The notes under the pieces are model-generated. The model saw nothing but the letters and a program-made list of their open reading frames with translations, was not told the DNA's origin and did no database searches. This document shows, piece after piece, positions 33,508-46,382 of a stretch of DNA of 64,000 bases. The stretch's first letter is position 1. Every line of letters begins with the position of its first letter. The position numbers and the translations under genes were made by a program. This DNA is from Rhea pennata (taxonomy: Eukaryota; Chordata; Aves; Rheiformes; Rheidae). The stretch lies in assembly GCF_028389875.1 (NCBI RefSeq), contig NC_084687.1, forward strand, positions 6,236,157 to 6,300,156, given 5' to 3'.

Positions 33508-35533
33508 CTGAATCTTAAAAAGGTATATGCATTCCACTTAAGCGTCATTGCAAATGTCCAAGTCTTTTTTTATAGTGTATCCTGAATTTCAGGGGAAGTA
33601 TGGAATTTAACTAGCTGTGAACAATGATTTCCTATAGAAAAGGTTATAGTAAGTATGCCTCTTATTTCTTGTACACTTATTCTAGGAGACTAAGGTATGT
33701 TACCTCTACCTGAAGAATTGTCATTTGGTACCCTAAGTGATAGCGTTGAGTGACTGCATATCACAGATCTTAGTTTTGTGTTGTCTTTAAAGACTGAGTA
33801 ACTTCTTATTGTAAGGTAGAAACCAGGTACTTGCTCAGTAGAATGTCGTATGCATTTCAGTCACGCTCTGCATTTAAGCACCAGACTGTAATGTGGAATA
33901 GAATCCAATGGTGTCTTACTTTTGCTAACTAATGATACTGTTTTATGTAATCAGAAGACTACTGGAGCTGGAAACTGATTTTCCCCCTCATGCAGATAGT
34001 AGAATTGAAATGGTAGTATGCATCCCTTCAGATGCAGTGTGATTATGTGTCTTTCAGAATTTCTGATTCATTTTCAACTTTCTAAGAAAAATAAATTAAG
34101 ATGCAAACAAGATCTCTTAAACCTTTGTATAAAAAGCAGGTCTGTTTTTCAAATTTGGAATTCTGTAGCCCTAAAAGCGGCCAAAATGTAGTTGATTCTC
34201 TGGAATCATTTTTCTTTCCTATACTTTTAACTCTTGCTTAGTCCAGTAATTAGAGGCATTTGATAGCAGTTGTGATTGCTCCTGCACTTCTGTACTGTAG
34301 AGTCTAAATTAACTTTTTAAAAAAACTGACTTCAAACTTTTGTTACAGTAGCACAGATTTATGTGCTTAATTTAAATGTACTCTGTTAGAATTTTGTTGT
34401 TACTGCCTTAATGGTCCAAGTTTGTACTACAGTTGTTTTCCTATGCTAATATCTGTGTTACTTTTTTCCATTCCACAAATTGTGAGAAGGTGATTATTTA
34501 AATGTTAGGTTTCTTATTCTGAATTAATGCAAAGATCTTTAAATGCATAGTCCTGATTTTTATTTTAAGATCAAATGACCTTTCTGTATTTTTGCTAAAT
34601 TTGAGATGGCATATATAAAACTTCAGCCTGGCGTTTTTTCTAAAAATAACAAAGGAACTAGGAAATACTTTTTTTTGTCTCTTACTTAAGATTTTTTCTA
34701 ATTGAGATAAGGCCATCTAACCCAAAAAACTTACCTTTCTTTTGGAGAGTCAGAAAGAAGGGGGGGGAGGAAAGAATTAGGAATTCCTATTTATAGTTTT
34801 CCCTTCGTCAGACGACAGTGATGAGAGAAATTGGTACAACATACCAACAGTTGGTATGTGTACATACTACAGACTACTGAATTTTTGGTGTCTGGGAACA
34901 CCTTACAGACCTTGAGTAATAATGCAGAAGTGTTATTTCCCCCTGCCTTCCCCTCCAAACATAATTCATGTGTAACTGAGCAATTTGAAAATTTGAAAAT
35001 GTATAGTATAAGTAGTCATGGATGTAACTAAAATTTTGAATCCTCATTTGTTTAAATATTGTAAATATATTCTTAGTGGACTGCAAAAATCAAAAGTCTT
35101 ACAAACTAATATTCAGACTATGATACAGTCCAGATTAGTTAGGAAACCTGGGCCTGTTCTGTGTATGTTCAGTTTCTGGTAATAATCTGGCATGGTTTGT
35201 TCATCACTTGAAATGATCCATCCATTTGGATCAAATGCTGTTCTAGTCCTTGGGTTGTGGTTTTTGTTTTTTTGGGTTTTTTGTTTTAGCAGTCTAGCAA
35301 ATGAAACTGAAACGGTTTCTTACTGTGCTTAACAATATATTCGACATATTTGATATATATTATCAAATACGTTTGATATATTTCAGCAGTTGCTTACTAC
35401 AAAGAGGACAAATAATGATGTTTCATGTCTCTGGTTGTTGATTGAATGATAAAGCTAAGGATTTGCTTTCAGAATAAATATAAAAAATATTTAAATGTAA
35501 AATCTCTGATTTGACTTGTTTTTTTGTTTGTAG

Positions 35534-35585
35534 GAAACCTGAGAACACTTCCTGTACTGCCAAATATACAAGCTGTAAAGCATGA
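35534..35585 (+). CDS. CD46: Alternative cytoplasmic tail 2 of CD46-like (CYT-2 counterpart)
   Basis: If exon 33417-33522 is skipped, the phase-2 transmembrane exon joins here (acceptor GTTTGTAG) and encodes GKPENTSCTAKYTSCKA before TGA at 35583-35585. The full protein would be 456 residues. When the previous exon is included this stretch is untranslated. A skip-dependent second tail beginning GK is how human CYT-2 is made. Confidence 0.6.
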
Positions 35586-37510
35586 ATGACCTTTTCTGGG
35601 GGCGGGAGGGAATTTAAAGTTGAGTATGTCTATGAGAAATGATTGCACTGGTGTTGAATTTCTGCAGAGGAATACCTCGTACTTCTGATGTTGAAAGTTA
35701 CAATCTGTTACAATCTGTTCTGTAGTAGGAGATTGTTAATAGGATAAAAAGTGAGAATATGTATCTGTGCTTTCTTTTTGGGCCATACCTATTGTATTTT
35801 GTGTGTGTGAAATTGCCTTTAAAAAGATGCTTACCTGTATTGTGTGGGAGTATGTCTGCGTTGGCGGGAGTACTGCAAGTATCACTGTTATCACTGTAAC
35901 CAGCTGCTGCTGCTTACTCTCTTCACTGTTGCCTCTTCTTACAGAAGACTATCCAGTAATAGCTCTGCTCATTAAAATCTTAATATGCTTCTAGTTTGCT
36001 TTTGCAGTTGAGGTGGTATAAATGATGATGTGTTTTGTATTCTGAAATATTTTAATAATTTATTTGCTTAAGAGATTGATACTTTTTAAGGCTGTGTCTA
36101 TTAAAAATTTCACAGTCTAGGTCTTGTATACACTACCTCTTTGTCTGCCAAAGTCTGCTTTCTTATATCTAATGAATTAAACCGTGCCTTTGGGTCAAGA
36201 GTTCTGTAGTTTTTTTCCATTGCCTTTAAGAAGGAAGAAAGCCATATATATTCCTGCCTCTGTGGTTTGGTCCCGGACAGGCTACAGTGAAGCTGCTGGA
36301 ATAGAAAATAGAAGGTTTCCATAGCAAGGGTGTCCCCTGCCTTCAGCTTTGGTGGCCTATTGATATAAAATACTGAACTAAGAGAAGTGCTGAGAAACCC
36401 AGGGCAGCAAGCAGCCTTTTGTTGGGAACACAATTCAACTTCCTTAGGGTGCAAGCTTGATTTTTATTTAGCATTGCTGGCATTTTTAGAGATAATTATG
36501 TTGCTTGCTAGGACAGAAAGGTTGCTGTAAGGATCTGGCTTCCTTGCTTTTTTTCCTTAAAATCATAAATTCACATACAGCATTTCAAATCTCTGTATAC
36601 AGACGACTATGCCAAGTGTAAATTCATAATGCAGGGTAATATGCATGTCTGTTGAGAAACATGAGCCTTTCCCTGTCTGACTCCTGGCTCTCCTTGTCTC
36701 AAAGGAAGACCAGACCAACTTGGTGGCAAGAGTGAAGGAGTGGGTATGTTGGCAGTGTCAGAAGAGCTGGTCTCTCTTTAGATGGTTGGTGACTTTATTG
36801 AAACAGTTTAGTCAGATTGTGACTCTAGGAGCTCCCATCACGGAATTTACTGTGAGTTAAGACTTGGACTTGCATTGATAACTGTTACTTTAAATGCCTA
36901 AGTGTGCTCGCTAATTATAACTGAAAACTAAATTAGGGCAGTTTTTGGCTTGGTGAATCTGAGTTTTCTTTCGAAGAACACACAGGCAACTTACAAGAAC
37001 CACTTTTCTTAGAAGAAACAAGTTACCTCACTTCAGATGGCTGAGGCAGCATTTAAACTATTCCTGCTTGTCTGGTAGATTGGTGCTTGTTCTCCTCTGT
37101 TGTGAACAGATTGTTTTAACAATGTGAGACTATTTGGGGTTTTAATAGGGCTCTTTGGGACAGTCCCAGCAGTTGTATTGTTAGGAGTTCATAACGATCT
37201 CTGAATATGAAAAAGGATTTTTTTTGCTAAACAGAATGACTTGTTGTTCAGTGCCTCTCAAGTAGCTGATGTATAGTTTGATAATGATTTGTTGTTTGTA
37301 AATACTGTGATAATATATTGGAATTGCCTGTATTGGTCATTAGCTAGCTTGATCATGTATGGCATCTTAAAAAATTTTAAAATATGCTGAAATGCACTTA
37401 ATGCTGAAGTGAAAACTTTTTGTAAAGGTTGGGCTTGTATTTCTATTTTAGATGTAAAGCCTAGCGATGATTTGTAATATTACAAATAAAAATATTAAAT
37501 TATTTAGCAG
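35586..37510 (+). other. CD46: 3' UTR of the CD46-like gene with poly(A) signal
   Basis: The likely poly(A) signal is AATAAA at 37485-37490, with T/GT-rich sequence downstream at 37511-37525. Short ORFs in this stretch have no coding character. A TATTTGATA/TATCAAATA inverted repeat lies just upstream in the last intron, near 35346-35370. Confidence 0.65.
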
Positions 37511-39111
37511 TAAGTGTCTTTTATTCGTCATGTCCTAAATGATATTTTCCATTGTTCTTGAAGATGTGCACTTCTGACTTTACACATATCAAACTCGCGT
37601 TAGATGGTAACTGTTAAGATGAAAGTTTGAACTTTGTGCACAAAACTAATGAAAACTTGGATGCACAGAGTAGAGAGTGTGTATATCTATATGCTGAGCA
37701 GTCTCTTGTCTTTGGTTTTCTTTTAGAAGAGCAAAGGATTTTCCAGAGTTAAAAACCTTACAGTGTTCTCACCTGAAAATTTTGATAAAAACTTAATGGG
37801 GAAGATTGTGCCTGTTATGATGTAACACTAAATCAAGAGCAATGGTAACTCTAGTCTGTAGCCCATACAGTGTCTGGCACCTCTATTGATTGTGTGACAG
37901 ATGTAATTCTGGTTTTAAGTAAAATGTAAATAGAATGTGATCTTTTTATTTACTTATTTATTGTGCTAAGTTCACATTCAAGACTATGATTTCTTTGCAA
38001 AGAAATGGGTGGCATCAGCTCTCTTAATAGTATGGAGCTTTTTTGAAGATAGAATAGAAAAATAACTTAGTGTGCTGTATTTTTAATTTGTGGTTGTGAT
38101 ACTCAAATTAGTAGGTATAGATTGCAAATAGTGATAGTATGTAGATTATATATGTTTAGAAACTGTTAAGTCTCTTTGAGATTGCAGTGAGCATATGATG
38201 CTAGGCTGCTGCTAGGCAGTTTGACTTAGACACTACAAATTAATTTGTCCTAATTGTAGTGAATGCTGCGCCATTTTTCTAAAGCTCAGTCCCACATGAA
38301 TTATTTCAGTTTAGAATCTGGAACTGATGATACTGACTCATGTTGCACAACAAATGCATGTACTTTGTGTTAATAAAAAGGCTGGATATAATAAAAATGC
38401 TGTATTGTTGCCATCTACTGATAAAACTGTGTTCTCACAGTGGAAGTAATGGAATGTAGGTAACAGTCTTGAACAGCAGTGTTTAGAACAAATGCATTCA
38501 TTCCTGTTTTACTTAATAAATGTTACATTACTTTTAAATTAAATAGTATGACACCTCAGTGTTTGGTGGACTTCTCAGTGATGCACCTAAAATCTATGTA
38601 ATGCTCACTCTTGAGTGTGGTTAATACAGGATGGTGAAAATAGAGCTGGGGACTGAAATGAAGATACTTGCAGCCATTAGATACTGTCCAGCAGGGAAAC
38701 ATGTTATCTGTCTACTTGAGACAGAGTCCAATACCAAGTAGCACACAATTTTATTTAAAGGAAAAAAATCTGAGTAAATAACAGGTTAAAGGCAAACAAA
38801 TAGCACATGGAATATAGTTAGTCAGAAAGAGGAGTGGCTGTGTTCACGCATGTGCCCTGGCTTGCTTGAGTTGAAGAATCTTAGTTACGTGTTTGAACAG
38901 ATGCTTCGGATTCACTTTAAGCATCCATCCTAGTTGAACTTGATGCTGACTGTCCTCCTTTTATGCAGGATGTTCGGCCTGTAGGTGTAACTTCAGGTCA
39001 GAGAACAGAAAAGCATACCATACGTGTTTGTGAAGCAAGAGCATGCTTTGGTGTTTATAGATAAGGACCTTAGGGAGTGGGGGGAATGAAGTTTTCCATT
39101 ACTGTTGCTTT
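37511..39111. other. Intergenic or 3' region of the miR-29 host transcript, no coding gene
   Basis: The stretch separates the convergent CD46-like gene and the miR-29 genes. Reverse-strand poly(A) signals (TTTATT on the + strand) occur at 38750-38755, in the TTTATTTACTTATTTATT block near 37947, and at 37520-37525. Any of these could end the leftward host transcript. Confidence 0.5.
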
Positions 39112-39201
39112 TCCCCCTACATCATAACCGATTTCAAATGGTGCTAGACAAAAACTAAGACTCTGAACACCAAGAGAAATCGGTCAGCCTGTGTAAGAGA
39201 C
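39112..39201 (-). ncRNA. MIR29C: pre-miR-29c
   Basis: On the minus strand, 39146-39125 is a perfect 22-nt match to mature miR-29c-3p (seed AGCACCA, 3' end ending CGGTTA). The 5p arm lies at 39186-39165 (TGACCGATTTC start). The two arms pair around a loop of about 18 nt, giving the expected hairpin, and the outer flanks (GTGTAAGAGA, TCCCCCTACATCA) also match the human precursor. miR-29 family members repress collagens and other matrix genes and DNA methyltransferases; this is established for the family. Confidence 0.97.
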
Positions 39202-40000
39202 ATTTTTCTGGCTCAGAGAAGAATCCTCTTGTAGATGACAGCTACGCATTCTTTAAAGAAGACTATCCTTTCCAGTGGTCTGATCAAATGCTTCATCCAC
39301 ACAGCGATCATCCTTTCTGTGTATATAACAAGTTTGACAAGAGTGAAGTCAGGCAAAAATAGTTTAACTTCATTTAGTGGTTTGTATGCAAGAGTAGAAG
39401 TTTACTGGACCATTACTAGAAGTTACCAGCAATAAACACTTAAAATAGTAGTGATTTCCCGTGCATCAGTGTGACTTCATCATGCTTACTGAAGGTGCTT
39501 GTGTTTGTTACCTGATGATTGTTGGAGAATTGCTGCGTTTGCAGAACGAGTCTGTGGAAGCTACGGAATGATAATTCTGTGACAGTAAGATCCAGAGGCA
39601 AAGAGTAGAAATACATTCGATTAACTTAGTAAGTTAAATGTTAGGGTCCTACTGACTGTAGAATAAGGGAAATATACTCTGGGTAAATCTTGCCTGTCAA
39701 GATATGATAAGGGCTATGTTGATTTTCATGCAACTTTCGGATCACTTCACTTTACTCTGGACAACTTTAACTCAATATCCATTGTTTATTAAGTAGAAGT
39801 ACATTTGAAGGAAGCTTTTCCTGTTTTGGCCCTAGCTTGAGAGAGTGTTTACAGTGATTGTATAGTGTCTAGAGATCAGATGATGTTACAAAGCCGATGG
39901 TAGGCCAAAAATTAACCGTTGGAGAAAGCGCTATTTTAAGGAGCGGAGGCCATCGGTGAAGTTGGCAGCTGCTTGATCTCTTCCCACGCTGTAATTCTTG

Positions 40001-40080
40001 CTCCTAGAACACTGATTTCAAATGGTGCTAGATACAAAGTGGGAAAATCTAAGCCACCATGTGAAACCAGCTTCCAGAGG
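40001..40080 (-). ncRNA. MIR29B2: pre-miR-29b-2
   Basis: On the minus strand, 40030-40008 is a perfect match to the 23-nt mature miR-29b-3p (seed AGCACCA, ending CAGTGTT). The passenger arm is at 40070-40049 (CTGGTTTCACATGGTGGC start), which distinguishes the b-2 from the b-1 gene. The loop differs only slightly from the human hairpin (GGGAAAATC for TGGAAAAATC on the + strand). It lies about 800 bp upstream of miR-29c in the shared direction of transcription, so one primary transcript probably makes both. Confidence 0.97.
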
Positions 40081-42219
40081 AAGACACATCTTGTGCAAAG
40101 CTGCAGGCTGAGAGAGAAAATTCTTCATCTCCACCGTACCTAGAGAAAAATTAATTTATTTAATTTCATTAGAAAGTGAGACAGTGAACTTTGGGGTAGT
40201 TACTTTGGTGACACACATTTCCTGATGTCATGTGAATAGTTTAGGCTGATGGAGAAATGAGATAGGTGATGATGAAAGCTACCATTTGGACAATGGCTGT
40301 AATTTCCTTTGGTACCCAGGTGGCAGGTATGGAAGCTTTTACCAGCAAGCATTGAAAATGTCCAACTCTTTTTGTGGTGCAGATTATGCAACCGATGTAT
40401 ATAATAAGGTTGCTTTGTACAGTAAGAATCTTCTATGTCATTGCAGATGAAGCCACTCTATGGTTCTCGTTCTATGTAACGTGAAGTTTTAGCTTTTCTG
40501 TATTTTCCTCACTTGCTGATGTCAGGGTCATCAAGGACAGGTAGACAAACAGAAGTCAGATGCTTTTTGTGACAGGCAAAGGAAGTATGACACTAATAAT
40601 GGAACTTTCTTTGTCAGCTGTATCCCGCTGCTTATAAATAACATGCTCTTAATCGGTAAGGAAATGTAGACTTGTGTGAGACAATTATTTGATGGCCTGT
40701 AAGCACAAAATGGCTTTTTAATGAAAACAAATTACGCGAAAACCACTTTGACTTGTGAGCTAAAATGAAACCTAAAAAAAGAGCATGTGCAACACTGTAA
40801 ATGGTTCCAGTAGAGGTTGTCTAGGTGGTAGGAGAATCTGAAAGTAACTGGCTGATGTTTATGAGAATGGAACAGGTCTGAGCAGTACTGTGGTGCAGCA
40901 CATCCATGTAGTTAACCCACAATATATGTGTCTCAGTACAGTGGGAATAGATGGGACATCCTGAGGTCTATGGAGGACTTTATACCACTCAGAAGCATAA
41001 TATGTGGCTACTGTGTTTAATCAGTGCTGATGCAGAAGCTAGTGTGAAATGGATTAAAGTTAGGCAGAGGTAGAGTTGGAATTTTGCTTATTGATACTGT
41101 GGACTTTTGGCAACTCTGCCCATTAGTTTTGTAACCAGATTTAAGGATCTGCTTTAGTGCCTACACCTTCTAATACACCCCCTTAAACTGCAGAGGGAAA
41201 TTTGGAGGAAGAGCAGTTCCTTCCCAAAAGAGGGGGGAGGGAACTGTACTAGATTACTATGGCTATATATTTACTGTAGCTTCTAAATCCATTAACTGGG
41301 GCAACAGGGTGAAAGACAAGTGGAAAGCAGGTTTCCTCCCCAGTGTCTGTCTTGCTGGCATAGTTCTTTGAGGCGCTCTCTGAGCGTCTCTGACAATCTG
41401 GCTCTGAACACCTATGCGTGTCCTCCCCTCCCCTAAGCAGTCGAAGACCAGTGGCTGATTTGTTTGTAGTTTGACGCTTGCATTACTTCACTGGGAACTT
41501 ACGCTCTACTGTTTGTTAAAATCAGATTTCATTTCAGCATAATCCAGATGCTGCTTCTCCCTTCTCAAGGCTACCTGAACGTTGTCCTATGCTTTAACAA
41601 ACTCCCCCTTCGCTCCAAGCAGCCAGAAGGTGTCGGCCCTTGCTGGCAAAGCGCAGGTACACCTTTCATGAAGGATACATCCCTGACAGCGTGTGCTGTT
41701 CATTTTAAACCTAGTTGCATGCTTGGGCAGGCAGCATGCCATGAGAAGGGGAGATTAACAGAAGGTAAGAAAGAAGCAGAGCAGTTCATGATGCTGTGAT
41801 AACCAGTGCTCAACTGCTAACATACACACATGCAAAAAAAAAAAAAAAAAGGCATAAAACAATGTTTTTCCCCAAGCGTGTGCTGAATGTGTGTGCATAG
41901 GGGATGTGCACACACATGTGCAGAGACACGCAAATACTATCAGCTGTAGCTGGCTTCATCGAAATGTTCCAGTTTTCAAGCAATAGTACGAGAGGGTCCA
42001 AAATTTCCATTCTGATTCTTTCCTACTTTTCAAACGCATATTAGTAGCAGTTCTGTTCTGTACTTAGCGTCTACCAGAGTACTGTCTCAAATCATTTTAC
42101 GAACTTCATACTGCTTTACATCTTCTATACAAGCCAAAGGAAACCCATGACTTCCCCCTGTAAAGGAACTTCTTCCATAGCCTGCTGAAGCAAGGCAAGC
42201 CTAGATGTCACAGACCTAG

Positions 42220-42256
42220 TTCATAGAATCGGTAAGGTTGGAAGGGACCTCTTACT
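42220..42256 (-). mobile_element. CR1-family LINE 3' terminal fragment, minus strand
   Basis: The + strand reads TCATAGAATCGGTAAGG then TTGGAAGGGACCTCTTA, the reverse complement of the conserved CR1 end (AGGTCCCTTCCAACC...GATTCTATGA). Only about 37 bp are recognisable. Confidence 0.65.
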
Positions 42257-43088
42257 TCTCACAACCTGCACCTTATATATTAAGGCACTTCTTGGGCTTC
42301 CACAGTAAACAAAACAGACCTCTGTATGATCTTGTGTACATCGTAAATTCTTCCATTTCTCCTCCAGGGCAGACCAGGGTTTGATGCACCATGAGTTTCG
42401 TTCCTGGAGGTAATTATTCCCTTTGATATGCAGAAAATGTGAGGCAGAGAGGCTTGATGCATCATCCCCACAGTCAAGGAGTGAGTCAAATCCAGGGCCA
42501 GGTGCAGGACAGAGGGGTGTGACAGAACATGTGGTGACCTGTGAGGGGAACTGAAATGAGTGAACTTCTAAAGTGCCCCCCCCCCCCAAAAAAAAAGGGG
42601 GGAAAAAAAAAAAAAAGAAAACCTCCTTCAGCCTGGTGGAGCATGTAACTGCATCTGTTTGTTGTGCAGTTCTGTTACTGTGTGGTGTTGCATAGGTCAG
42701 GTGCAGACAAATATGCCCTAACTTGCGATCTGAGTCAATTATTACCTTGTAAGGCCTTTTCTAGCAGAAGCTGAGTGAAAGGCAGGGTAGATGCAGCATC
42801 ATTCCTTGGAGTTGAGGCCTGTGAATAGAAGATGGCTCTAGAGACACTATTGAAAATATCGGCAGCAAAAATGTGCACTTCCCTCTTGAATTTAAAGCAT
42901 AATAGAGGTTTTCTGAGTTTTTTCCCCCCCTTTGATTAAGGCCTGAACAAAAACTGCAGACCACTGTCCTGAGTGAATGTAGTCTGTTCCTTTAGTCCTA
43001 TTATTGCAGCCTTATAACTGAAATATAAATAGCGAGGTTAAAAAACAGGCACTTTGGAACTCCCTCTCTCTGCAACTCCACCGCCCCT

Positions 43089-43090
<2 letters not shown>

Positions 43091-43121
<31 letters not shown>
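43091..43121. repeat. 31-bp poly(A) tract
   Basis: An uninterrupted A run with no recognisable retrosequence upstream of it. Other homopolymer tracts are at 20151-20173 and 62875-62889. Confidence 0.9.
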
Positions 43122-43124
<3 letters not shown>

Positions 43125-46100
43125 GGAACACTGTATTATGGCTTGTGGGTAGAAGCTTGTAGCACCTTTTGTCCCATTCGGTCTATTTTACCAGTGGGAT
43201 AGTCAGGCCTGCCTAAGGGTCGAGTCATTAAATTCAAGTCCTGTTAAAGGTGATCTGTTATAGCATTTGCTTGCTTTTATGGAACTATCAGCAAGCTGCC
43301 TATTGTTCTAATCCTTTTTTTTTTTTTTTTTTTTAAGTAGTCTGATTGTGCAAGAGTTTAGAGGAAAAAAGGAACAGTTCAGTTTTTCTGCTTGCTTGCT
43401 TGCTTATGTTTAACAAAGGGCGACGTATCAGGTGATGTGATGGGCCGAAGCAGCCCCCATTTTATGATTCTGCCATACTGTCATCCACGTTTGCTGTGAT
43501 GCTTGGATGTAATGAAGTACAGGAAGCCTTTAATTTTTAATTTACAGATCTCTTGGAGAAACTTGGAGATGATTCATCAGTGCAATACCACTAAAATAAA
43601 GCGGATTCACTACCAAAACGTGGGTTTTTTGTTTGGTTGTTTTTTTTTTTAATCTCAGCCCTTTATTTCAGTCTGTTAAGTAACTGACACCTAGGACTCT
43701 TCCAAATGGCTTGCCCCAAAGCTATTCTGAACTCAAGGGAGTGATTTTAGCATGGTGAGCATTCTAGGTGTGCTAGATATTAGAGCTACAGTTTCTAATC
43801 TTATGCTTCTTGTGAACTGATCTGAAATTACCTTGACTTGCCTAGAGTCATACAATCTTCTACCTTCAGTTTCATGAGACTTCTTCGCCAAAAACAGCCT
43901 GTTTGGAGGGCATAGGAACTCTTGAAAAAGGATTTCAGGTGACACAAAGAGTGATTCAATCACATGCATCACAGGCATCACATGCTACTGTGTTTAAGTA
44001 GCACATTACAAAAGTAACTAAACTAAACAGTTCACCAAAGCTGAAACTAGAAAAGTGGTTTTCAGTTCCTAACTTATGTATGTAAGCATCACCTTGCAAT
44101 ATAATGTATTGATTGCAGGTCTTGAAAGCAGCAACACAGTTGTTATTGTTGAGATTTCTGTAGTCATTTCAGGAATATCATGTTCTCTGTCACCACTATT
44201 GTTCCAGCTACTTTTGGTAATGTCTAGGAAAGTCACATTTTTCTTTGTGTCATTAAAGAGACAATAGAACATCCTCTGATAATAAAAAGTATAAGGAAAC
44301 AGATACTGCTAGGTGTTCAGTGAAATATAGTCCGACTTTAAAACAGGACAGTTGAAAACATACCTTCAGTGCTCTGCCATATCTTACACAGTAGAAGGAC
44401 CTGGCAAAAGAGAATAGAGGAAAGCACTGACGACATCCCTAGTTGCCTCCCTGGAGAAACACTGGTGTCTGAGCTGTTTTTTTAGTATCTGCTCCCAGGA
44501 TTCTCATTGTCTTTTCCACTACTGAAACTGTGTATTTGGGACCTATTGTCAATGTTAAGAAGCATTTTAGTTGTATATTCAAATACAAAACTAGAGTCTG
44601 CTGATGGACAGATACTGTGCACCATTCGCACTGCGTAAAAGAGTGCGTGTGTGGGGAGCTGATGTGCTTAACTCAGAAATAGCTCTCTTCCTTGGAAAGC
44701 TTAAGGTCTGAATCACACTGTGTTGGCTCAGTTTTTAGCAGACAAGCTATCACATATGCCTCCCTGTAGGAGGAGAGTCGTCACTGGCCTCAGGATTAGC
44801 AGCCAGGTTCTTTTCCTTTGAAAACTGGAGAATAACGATAATGAAGGCCAAGGCTGACTTTAAGCATGGTCAGTGTAGGAAGCTGCCCAGGGCAAGAAAA
44901 TTGGAGGGTAGTGGAAGGTAACAAAACTGTAAGCAAGAAAAATCCATTTGGGTCCATGCTTGGCTCTTCTGGACCCCAAGTTCCTCTCCATTTAAATAGA
45001 ATCAGAGAATGTGCCCCTAAATTGAACTTTGCTACTGTGAAGTGGGCTTGAAAGAAGTTATTTTGTTTGAGACCCTTGAGGCATTAACTATTTAGTGTTG
45101 CCTGTGAAGCTGAGAAAACTAGACCCAACCTTAACATGTCCATGGTTGGTGCTGCCCTGAATCAAATGAACATAACAGTTTACAAGTGCAAACACCTGAG
45201 AAGAATGTGGAAATTTGGCAGGAGACATAACTGCTATTGAGCTGAGGTACCTGGAATTAAAAGCGCATGAGAGACAGCACTAGCTTGACAGACACTGGTG
45301 AAAGCACTTAGAGCAGCCTGCAGAGTCCACCTGATAAAGACAACAGGGACAGAAATGCAAATATATGCAGGGGCACTTTTCTTTTTTTTTTTCTTTTTTC
45401 TTTTCTTTTTTTTTTCTTTTTTTTTTTTTTTTTGCCAGAACACAGAGTAACTTGATGCCTAGTCCTAAAAATATGTCCAGAGGAAAAATGGGTGAGGGAA
45501 AGGTTTTCTAAGCTTGCTTTTGCAGTTAGCTCAAGAAACTTGGATTTTAAAACATTTCAGAGATGCAGGACTTTTTGATCTATGCTTTGAGGCTCAATGG
45601 CCCACTGCTGTAACAGCATTAATTTTCAAGCTTTATGTCCAGGCTCAGGGCTCGAGCACTGTCACCATTGTAAGAAATGTAGATTGAGAGATCCAGAACC
45701 GACTGGTCGCTGACAGTCGGGGGAATGACCTTGCTGCAGGCAATGCAGCAGGCAGCTATGGGTACCACTCTCAGAGCTATGCCATGATAACGTTACATAA
45801 TACTGGCATCTCTAAATGCTGTTGAAACGTGAGTTAGTCATTTCTACTGCCTTATTTGCAACAAAACTTCTGGGCGGATGAGAACGGAATGGAGTACTCC
45901 TTCCTTGTCCCATAACAAGGGCACGTTTGTAATCAAGGCTTGGGAATATATGTATCTATGTATAGACATATGGGGGCAACTTGAATATATTTGGCATGAT
46001 ACATACAGGATATGGGCAACTTGGATATATTTTGCATATGTCTCTGTCCATTAGCGTCAGCAATACAGATACTTAATCAACACGACTTAAATCTCAACAA

Positions 46101-46360
46101 CCCCCCCAGCCACACCCATATTAAACCGTAAGAAAATACCGTGAACAAGTTTTAGAAAAAATACAAGGCAGCAATTTCTGGATAGTTCTGGAAGTGATCT
46201 GTATGAAGAGTGAGGGTAAAATACTTGGTGTTTGGACATATTAAAGGATTTTCCCAAATAAGAAAGAAAAACATTTGCTTGTAGACCGTAAGCTTCTCAC
46301 AGCATCAGCAAAGCTCCTGACACAGAGCCCGATGCTGTATTTGTATGACATGGAAATTAA

Positions 46361-46382
46361 CAGCAGCAGCAGCAGCAGCAGC
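46361..46382. repeat. Short CAG trinucleotide repeat, about seven units
   Basis: CAGCAGCAG units lie in noncoding sequence upstream of miR-29b-2. They do not sit in a supported reading frame. Confidence 0.9.

Noticed and set aside
34874..36454. Several ORFs of 66-114 codons in the CD46-like last intron and 3' UTR
   Set aside because: They show no coding-like composition or motifs and overlap on both strands. The region is better explained as the last intron and 3' UTR of the CD46-like gene.
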